From positions 1 to 62,094 of the forward strand of contig QHWT01000067.1 of the NCBI GenBank assembly GCA_003222675.1: 62,094 nucleotides of DNA. Direction: 5' to 3'. Positions 56,945-62,094 of this stretch are shown here, piece after piece. The notes under the pieces were generated by a model, which saw only the letters and a program-made list of their open reading frames with translations, searched no databases and was not told the origin of the DNA. The stretch's first letter is position 1; every line of letters starts with the position of its first letter. This DNA comes from Acidobacteriota bacterium (GTDB taxonomy: Bacteria > Acidobacteriota > Vicinamibacteria > Vicinamibacterales > 2-12-FULL-66-21). Both the position numbers and the translations under genes were made by a program.

Positions 56945-57572
56945 GGCGCGGCGGGGGCGGCTATTCGTCGTCTCGGCCCCGTCCGGCACCGGCAAGACCA
57001 CCGTCGTCGAACGGCTGGTCCAGGTCGTTCCCGATCTCGTGATGTCCCGCTCCTATACCTCCCGGGCAGTTCGCGAGGGAGAATGCGACGGGATAGACTA
57101 TAATTTCATTACACGCGCACGGTTCGAGCAGATGGTCGCGGGGAATGCCTTCCTCGAATGGGCCGACGTGTTTGGCAACCTCTACGGGACGTGCGGGGAG
57201 GACGCTGAGCGCGAGTTGGCCGCCGGCCGGGATCTGGTGCTCGTGATCGATGTCCAGGGAGCGCGCAAGGTGCGAAGCCGCGGGCTCGAAACCGTAGCCA
57301 TCTTCGTGCTGCCACCCACCTTCGAGACGCTCGAGCGGCGGCTGCGCGGGCGCAGTAAGGACAGTGAAGATGCCATTCGGCGGCGCCTTGCGACGGCGCG
57401 CGCCGAGATCGACGCCGTCGTCGACTACGACTATGTAGTGGTGAACGACGAGCTCGAAGCATGCGTCGATCGCATCCGCGCGATCGTGCTCGCAGAGCGG
57501 GCGCGGCCCCGCGCGATGGCGCCCGTCGTGGATCGCATAGTCAATTCGTTCAATCGAAAGGAAGTCGTGTGA
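56934..57572 (+). CDS. gmk: Guanylate kinase
   Basis: Gmk phosphorylates GMP to GDP. The 212 residues contain FVVSAPSGTGKTT (11-23, P-loop), SRSYTSRAVREGECDGIDY (GMP-binding loop) and FLEWADVFGNLYGT. ATG 56934 overlaps yicC by 11 bases, and the stop overlaps the rpoZ start as GTGA. Confidence 0.95.
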   Translation: MSNEARRGRLFVVSAPSGTGKTTVVERLVQVVPDLVMSRSYTSRAVREGECDGIDYNFITRARFEQMVAGNAFLEWADVFGNLYGTCGEDAERELAAGRDLVLVIDVQGARKVRSRGLETVAIFVLPPTFETLERRLRGRSKDSEDAIRRRLATARAEIDAVVDYDYVVVNDELEACVDRIRAIVLAERARPRAMAPVVDRIVNSFNRKEVV

Positions 57573-57733
57573 ACAAGTTCGAGTTCGTGATTTTGTCGAG
57601 CGCACGGGCGAAGCAGTTGCTGAAGGGCTGCACGCCGAAGACCACAACTGCTATCGGCAGCGAGAAGCTGGTGCGCCTGGCAATGAAGGAAGTCAAAGAA
57701 CACAAGGTCGAGGCGGTCAAGCAAGTCGAGTAG
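57569..57733 (+). CDS. rpoZ: RNA polymerase omega subunit, short form
   Basis: Omega supports assembly of the RNA polymerase beta' subunit. The 54 residues contain FEFVILSSARAKQLLKG and KLVRLAMKEVKEHKV, the two conserved helices. It is shorter than the roughly 70-90 residues common elsewhere, lacking most of the N-terminal arm and the C-terminal tail. GTG 57569 overlaps the gmk stop. The position between gmk and coaBC is the classical one. Confidence 0.85.
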   Translation: MNKFEFVILSSARAKQLLKGCTPKTTTAIGSEKLVRLAMKEVKEHKVEAVKQVE

Positions 57734-57738
57734 CGGCC

Positions 57739-58953
57739 ATGGTGATTGCTCTCGGGGTCACCGGCGGTATCGGCGCCTACAAGGCGGTCGAGGTCGCGCG
57801 CGGGCTTCAGAAGCGCGGCCACGATGTCGTCGCGATCATGACGCACTCGGCGCGTCGGTTCGTCGGCGAGGTGACGTTCGAAGCGATCACGCGGCGGCCG
57901 GTCATCACGGATCAGTTCGCGCGCGGCGCGAACGCCGACATCGAGCACATCGCGCTCGCGACGGATGCGTCGCTCCTGCTTGTCGCGCCGGCGACGGCCA
58001 ACGTCATCGGCAAGTTCGCCAACGGCATCGCCGACGACTTCCTGACGTCGCTGTATCTCGCGACGCGCGCACCGGTGCTGATGGCCCCGGCCATGAATAC
58101 CAACATGCTCGAGCACGCGGCGGTACAGCGCAATCTGCAGACGCTCGCGTCGCGTGGAGTGCGGTTCGTCGATCCAGGCGAGGGGTTCCTCGCATGCGGC
58201 TGGATCGGGAAAGGACGGCTGGCCGAGCCTGACGCCATCGTCGCGGCCGCCGAACGCATCCTGCATCCCTCGGGGTCGCTGCTCGGTCGACGGATCGTGA
58301 TATCAGCCGGGCCGACGTTCGAAGATCTCGATCCGGTCCGCTTCATCGGCAATCGATCCAGCGGGCGCATGGGATATGCGATCGCGGCGGAGAGCGCACG
58401 GCGCGGCGCGCACGTCGTGCTCGTGTCCGGGCCCACGAAGCTCGATGCTCCGGCCGGCGCCCTCGTCGAACGCGTCAGAAGCGCCGCTGAAATGGCGCAG
58501 GCGATGGGCACGCACGCCGCTGGGGCCGATGCGGTGGTCATGGCGGCAGCGGTGGCGGACTACACGCCTGCGCACGCGCTCGATTCGAAAATGCCGAAAG
58601 GCGACGGGCCGCTGCAGATCACGCTTGTCCGCACGCAAGATATCCTCGCGGAGCTCGGGCGCCGGCGCGGCGACGCGCCGCTGCCGCTCCTGGTGGGTTT
58701 CGCCGCAGAGACTGGCGATCCGCGCGCGCGCGCGCGGCAGAAGCTGCAGGCAAAACACGTCGACTTAATCGTGGCCAACGATGTCTCGCGCTCCGATGCG
58801 GGCTTCGACGTCGAGACCAACGCCGCGATCCTGATTTCGGCGGATGGCGAGGTCGACACGCCCCTGCAACTCAAAAGCGAGCTTGCATCGACGATCATCG
58901 ACCGCATCGAGCAGATGCTCTCCACACGCGCGGCGGCGGCAAAGCAATCGTGA
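57739..58953 (+). CDS. coaBC: Bifunctional phosphopantothenoylcysteine decarboxylase/synthetase
   Basis: The N-terminal CoaC domain (about 1-180) decarboxylates phosphopantothenoylcysteine with FMN; the C-terminal CoaB domain makes that substrate from phosphopantothenate, Cys and [18 protein letters not shown] (8-22), APAMNTNML (115-123) and [10 protein letters not shown] mark Coa[18 protein letters not shown] and SSGRMGYA mark CoaB. The 404 residues are normal. Its stop overlaps the uracil-DNA glycosylase start (GTGA). Confidence 0.94.
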   Translation: MVIALGVTGGIGAYKAVEVARGLQKRGHDVVAIMTHSARRFVGEVTFEAITRRPVITDQFARGANADIEHIALATDASLLLVAPATANVIGKFANGIADDFLTSLYLATRAPVLMAPAMNTNMLEHAAVQRNLQTLASRGVRFVDPGEGFLACGWIGKGRLAEPDAIVAAAERILHPSGSLLGRRIVISAGPTFEDLDPVRFIGNRSSGRMGYAIAAESARRGAHVVLVSGPTKLDAPAGALVERVRSAAEMAQAMGTHAAGADAVVMAAAVADYTPAHALDSKMPKGDGPLQITLVRTQDILAELGRRRGDAPLPLLVGFAAETGDPRARARQKLQAKHVDLIVANDVSRSDAGFDVETNAAILISADGEVDTPLQLKSELASTIIDRIEQMLSTRAAAAKQS

Positions 58954-59762
58954 CCGACATCAGACACCAGGTCGCCGATCACCTGCGCTTCTTCGACGAG
59001 CTCGGCGTCACGGGTATCAGCCGTGACGCGGCATGGAGAAAGCGAGCCGCTCAGTCAGTTGCCGGTTTCCAGTCTCAAGCGGCCAGTTCCCAGTCACCGG
59101 TTTCAACGAACGAGTTGCCAGCGCCTGGCAATCAGGAACCGCCGCGTCCCGCGCCCCGGATCCCGCGCCCCGACGTGATTCACATCGCCCGCTCCTCCCA
59201 GGAAGTCCTCGACGCGATTCGCGCGGAGATTGGTCCGGACTGCTCACGCTGTAAGTTGCACACGCTCGGACGCCGGCAGATCGTCTTCGGCGTCGGCAAC
59301 CCGGACGCCGGCCTGATGTTCGTCGGCGAGGCGCCCGGCGGCGATGAGGACATCCAAGGCATCCCGTTCGTCGGCCGGGCGGGGCAGCTGCTGACGAAGA
59401 TGATCAACGCGATTCAGATCGAGCGCGACGATGTGTATATCGCGAACGTGATCAAGTGCCGCCCGCCGCAGAACCGGAACCCGGATCCCGACGAGGTCGA
59501 GACGTGCGAGCCGTTCCTGTTTCAGCAGATTGATGCGGTCCGGCCGAAAGTGATCGTGGCGCTCGGGTCCTTCGCGGCAAAGACGCTGCTGCGGACGCAG
59601 GATCCGATCTCTCGTCTGCGCGGCCGCGTCTACGACTTCCGCGGCGCGAAGCTGATCCCGACGTTCCATCCGGCGTTTCTCCTGCGCAGCCCCGACCGCA
59701 AGCGCGACGCGTGGGAAGACCTGAAGAAGGCGCGCGCGATCCTGCAGGACCGCGACGAGTAG
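58950..59762 (+). CDS. Type 4 uracil-DNA glycosylase with repeat-derived linker
   Basis: The 4Fe-4S glycosylase removes uracil from DNA. C98, C101, C170 and C186 are the expected cluster ligands. [20 protein letters not shown] (123-142) is the active-site region and [10 protein letters not shown] (His 240) the second motif. Residues about 34-70, between an N-terminal helix and the catalytic domain, form a Ser/Gln/Pro-rich linker encoded by a micro-repeat (59056-59115). GTG 58950 overlaps the coaBC stop. Confidence 0.92.
   Translation: MTDIRHQVADHLRFFDELGVTGISRDAAWRKRAAQSVAGFQSQAASSQSPVSTNELPAPGNQEPPRPAPRIPRPDVIHIARSSQEVLDAIRAEIGPDCSRCKLHTLGRRQIVFGVGNPDAGLMFVGEAPGGDEDIQGIPFVGRAGQLLTKMINAIQIERDDVYIANVIKCRPPQNRNPDPDEVETCEPFLFQQIDAVRPKVIVALGSFAAKTLLRTQDPISRLRGRVYDFRGAKLIPTFHPAFLLRSPDRKRDAWEDLKKARAILQDRDE
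59056..59130. repeat. In-frame CCAGTTTCCAGT-word repeat in the glycosylase gene
   Basis: The words agttgccggtttccagt, ggccagttcccagtcacc and gagttgccagcgcc match the family at 9296-9380. They encode the linker of the glycosylase without breaking the frame. Confidence 0.65.
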
Positions 59763-59766
59763 CGCC

Positions 59767-62094
59767 ATGCGCGCGATCGCTGTCGGTGTTGCCGTACCTG
59801 GGCTCGGGCCGCTGACCTATGCCGTGCCGGACGCCATCTCCGATCCCCCAATCGGTGCGCGTGTGCTGGTTCCGCTGGGCAACCGCACCGTGACCGGCAT
59901 CTGCCTGGGGACAGACACCAGTCGTCCAGCTGCCAGGTGGGTAAACGAGCCGCCGGGGTCTGACCCCAGTCGGCCGGTTGCCGAGTGGGTAAACGGGCAA
60001 CCGGGGTCTGACCCCAGCGTCGTGACGCCCCGGGCCGTGGTCGACGTTCTCGACGACACGCCGTTCCTGCCGCTTGACGTGGTCGAGCTCGCCGCGTGGG
60101 TAGCGGACTACTACGCGTGCGGCGTCGGGGAGGCCATCGCGACGGCCATGCCGCCCCGCGCGTGGCTCGAGACCGAACGCCATGCGCGCGTCACGGATCT
60201 TGGTGAGGCGCGCATGCTCACCGAGCGCGGGCTGCGACGCGACGTCCTCGAGAAGCTCGCGGGAGGACGCGTCGTATCCGTCGAGGCGCTCGCGAAGAAA
60301 TCGCGCGGCACGCACGGTGCGCTGCTGGCGCTCGCGCAGGACGGGCTGATCACGCTGACGCGTCCGCTGCGAGGGCGCGCCGATGCCTCGCGCAGGGTCC
60401 GCGTGGCGATGCTGACGGCGCAGGGGAACGAGAAGACCGAAGGCGGCCCACGTCTCGGCCCTCGCCAGCAGGCGGCGCTCGATCTGCTGCGCGGCGCACC
60501 CGACGGTATCCGCGTCAGCGATCTCGCGGATCAGGACATCCCCAGCGCGTCAGTCGCCGGACTCGTTCGACTCGGGTTCGTCACGATCGAACGCCGCCGC
60601 GTCGAACGCGATCCCTTCGACAACAACTTGCACGAGCCAGCGACGCCGCCGGCCGTCTTCGACTTGACGGCAGAACAACAGGCGGCGCTCGAGCGGCTGC
60701 GCAACCTGGCGTCGAGACGCCGTTTCGAGACGGCGCTGCTGCACGGCGTGACCGGCAGTGGAAAGACCGAGATCTATCTGCGGCTCGCCAGAGACATGCA
60801 GGCGAGTGGGCGCGGCGTTCTGCTGATGGTGCCCGAGATTGCGCTCACGCCGGCGGCAGCCGCGATCTTCCGCGCCGCGTTCGGGGCCCGCGTGGCAATC
60901 CAGCACAGCGGCCTCTCCGACGGCGAACGCTACGATCAATGGCAGCGCATCAGACGCGGCGAGGTCGACGTGGTGGTCGGTACGCGCAGCGCGGTTTTCA
61001 CACCGCTTGCCAACCTCGGGCTGATCGTCGTGGACGAGGAACACGATGGCTCGTACAAGCAGGAGGAGAGTCCCCGTTATCACGGCCGCGACGTCGCGGT
61101 CGTGCGGGCGCGATCCGCAGACGCGCTCGTCGTGCTCGGCTCGGCGACGCCGTCACTGGAGACCTACTACAACGCGCAGAGCGGCCGTTACGCGCTGATC
61201 ACGCTCGAGCGGCGCGTGCTCGATCGTCCGCTTGCCAACGTCATCATCGTCGACATGCGCGCGGAGTACGTGACGGAAGGGCCCGACGTGGTGTTGAGCC
61301 GCGCATTGCGCGACGGGCTGGCCACCCGGCTCGAGCGCCGCGAGCAATCGATCGTGTTGCTGAACCGGCGTGGGTTTGCGACGGCCGTGTTCTGCCGTCA
61401 ATGCGGAGACACGCTCGAGTGCCCGAACTGCAGCGTGTCGCTGACGGTGCACAAGGCGGCCGGGCGCGCGCGGTGCCATTACTGCAACTACTCGCTGGCG
61501 CTGCCGAAGGTCTGCGCGAAATGCGCGGGGCCGTATCTCGAACAGCTCGGATTCGGGACGGAGCGGATCGAACAGGAGATTCGAGAGCATTTTCCGGGCG
61601 CCCGTGTCGGACGCGTGGACCGCGACACGATCCGCCGCCGTGGCGCCATCGCCGAATTGCTCGCGCGATTCGCGGGGGGCGAGCTCGACGTGCTGGTCGG
61701 CACGCAGATGATCGCAAAGGGGCACGACTTTCCGCGCGTCACCCTCGTCGGGGTCGTCAGCGCGGACGTGGGCCTGGGGCTCGCGGACTTCCGGGCGGCC
61801 GAGCGAACCTTCCAGCTTCTGACGCAGGTCGCCGGGCGCGCGGGGCGGGGTGAAGTCGCCGGAGAAGCGATCGTCCAGACGCTCTATCCGAACCATTACA
61901 GCATCCGTCACGCGTGCCGGCAGGACTACGCGTCGTTCTACGCCGACGAGCTACACTTCCGGCAGTCGATGCGCTATCCGCCCGCGGTCGCCCTGATCAA
62001 CGTTATCGTCAAGGGGAAGACGCGGCCGGAGGCCACGGAAGATGCCGGGACGATCGCGCGCGCGCTGCGGATTCCAGGGCTCGATGCTTACAGG
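59767..62094 (+). CDS. priA: Primosomal replication helicase PriA, 3' end beyond the window
   Basis: PriA restarts stalled replication forks. 776 codons are present and the frame is open at the right edge. Walker A GVTGSGKT is at 327-334, DEEH at 423-426 with YKQEESPRYHGRD after it, and the zinc-binding cysteines start at C543 (CRQCGDTLECPNC, then CHYCNYS and CAKC). Helicase motifs TQMIAKGHDF and QVAGRAGRG follow. An insertion of about 35 residues (49-83) in the N-terminal DNA-binding domain consists of two 16-residue repeats. ATG 59767 follows the glycosylase stop by 4 bases. Confidence 0.95.
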   Translation, partial: MRAIAVGVAVPGLGPLTYAVPDAISDPPIGARVLVPLGNRTVTGICLGTDTSRPAARWVNEPPGSDPSRPVAEWVNGQPGSDPSVVTPRAVVDVLDDTPFLPLDVVELAAWVADYYACGVGEAIATAMPPRAWLETERHARVTDLGEARMLTERGLRRDVLEKLAGGRVVSVEALAKKSRGTHGALLALAQDGLITLTRPLRGRADASRRVRVAMLTAQGNEKTEGGPRLGPRQQAALDLLRGAPDGIRVSDLADQDIPSASVAGLVRLGFVTIERRRVERDPFDNNLHEPATPPAVFDLTAEQQAALERLRNLASRRRFETALLHGVTGSGKTEIYLRLARDMQASGRGVLLMVPEIALTPAAAAIFRAAFGARVAIQHSGLSDGERYDQWQRIRRGEVDVVVGTRSAVFTPLANLGLIVVDEEHDGSYKQEESPRYHGRDVAVVRARSADALVVLGSATPSLETYYNAQSGRYALITLERRVLDRPLANVIIVDMRAEYVTEGPDVVLSRALRDGLATRLERREQSIVLLNRRGFATAVFCRQCGDTLECPNCSVSLTVHKAAGRARCHYCNYSLALPKVCAKCAGPYLEQLGFGTERIEQEIREHFPGARVGRVDRDTIRRRGAIAELLARFAGGELDVLVGTQMIAKGHDFPRVTLVGVVSADVGLGLADFRAAERTFQLLTQVAGRAGRGEVAGEAIVQTLYPNHYSIRHACRQDYASFYADELHFRQSMRYPPAVALINVIVKGKTRPEATEDAGTIARALRIPGLDAYR
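59920..60015. repeat. Two 48-bp direct repeats inside priA, each with a GGGGTCTGACCCC palindrome
   Basis: The copies at 59920-59967 and 59968-60015 encode SRPAARWVNEPPGSDP and SRPVAEWVNGQPGSDP. Each ends with the 13-base palindrome GGGGTC-t-GACCCC. A degenerate third version (GGGGACAGACACC) lies just before. The lengths keep the reading frame. Confidence 0.9.

Overview
The window is a GC-rich bacterial chromosome segment that I infer to be from Acidobacteriota, probably the Vicinamibacteria. The grounds are two secreted VWFA proteins of the acidobacterial type, three very large Oar-like TonB receptors with an N-terminal carboxypeptidase-regulatory domain, and a generally acidobacterial gene mix. 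No tRNA, rRNA, CRISPR array, intact IS element or prophage was seen. The sequence starts in intergenic DNA and ends inside priA.

Layout. 0.1-12 kb: hemE with a CheY-like regulator (minus strand), a two-gene operon for a PD-(D/E)XK-like protein with a histone-like tail and a conserved unknown protein, a VWFA protein, an array of 85-bp repeats, a TonB receptor, an orphan DNA methyltransferase, a putative small lipoprotein, a membrane protein and a D,D-carboxypeptidase. 12-22 kb: an FdhE-like zinc-ribbon protein, a second VWFA protein, two more TonB receptors and a small exported protein. 22-43 kb: a sulfatase-fold/TPR protein, glgA-trxA-trxB, a cysteine desulfurase with mnmA (tRNA thiolation), bactofilin, a methyltransferase with a SAM hydrolase, acyl-CoA dehydrogenase-glpX-MFS transporter, tsaC-hflX-TPR/SLH lipoprotein-pgsA, and an 895-residue coiled-coil protein. 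43-56 kb: an exopolysaccharide locus. Five glycosyltransferases, a WcaJ-type phosphoglycosyltransferase and a UDP-xylose synthase read leftward; ugd, galE and an MsbA-like ABC exporter read rightward. 56-62 kb: the housekeeping chain yicC-gmk-rpoZ-coaBC-UDG-priA, mostly with overlapping stop and start codons.

How the genes work together. Ugd makes UDP-glucuronate, UXS converts it to UDP-xylose, and GalE interconverts UDP-Glc and UDP-Gal. WcaJ would load the first sugar on undecaprenyl phosphate, the glycosyltransferases extend it, and an exporter moves it; no Wzx or Wzy is visible. Cysteine desulfurase supplies sulfur to MnmA, and TrxB reduces TrxA.

The most unusual feature is a class of degenerate short 'word' repeats filling most intergenic spaces. 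At least six word families recur at two to four separate loci here, and several loci carry the word on one side and its reverse complement on the other. The same or similar repeats also lie in frame inside genes: the linker of a uracil-DNA glycosylase, the junction of two glycosyltransferases, an insertion in GlgA, a 2 x 16-residue insertion in PriA, and the leader of a VWFA protein. Two further patterns stand out. Seven genes have a -10 box only 6-12 nt before the start codon, which suggests leaderless mRNAs. Two genes appear to have only a CTG start codon.
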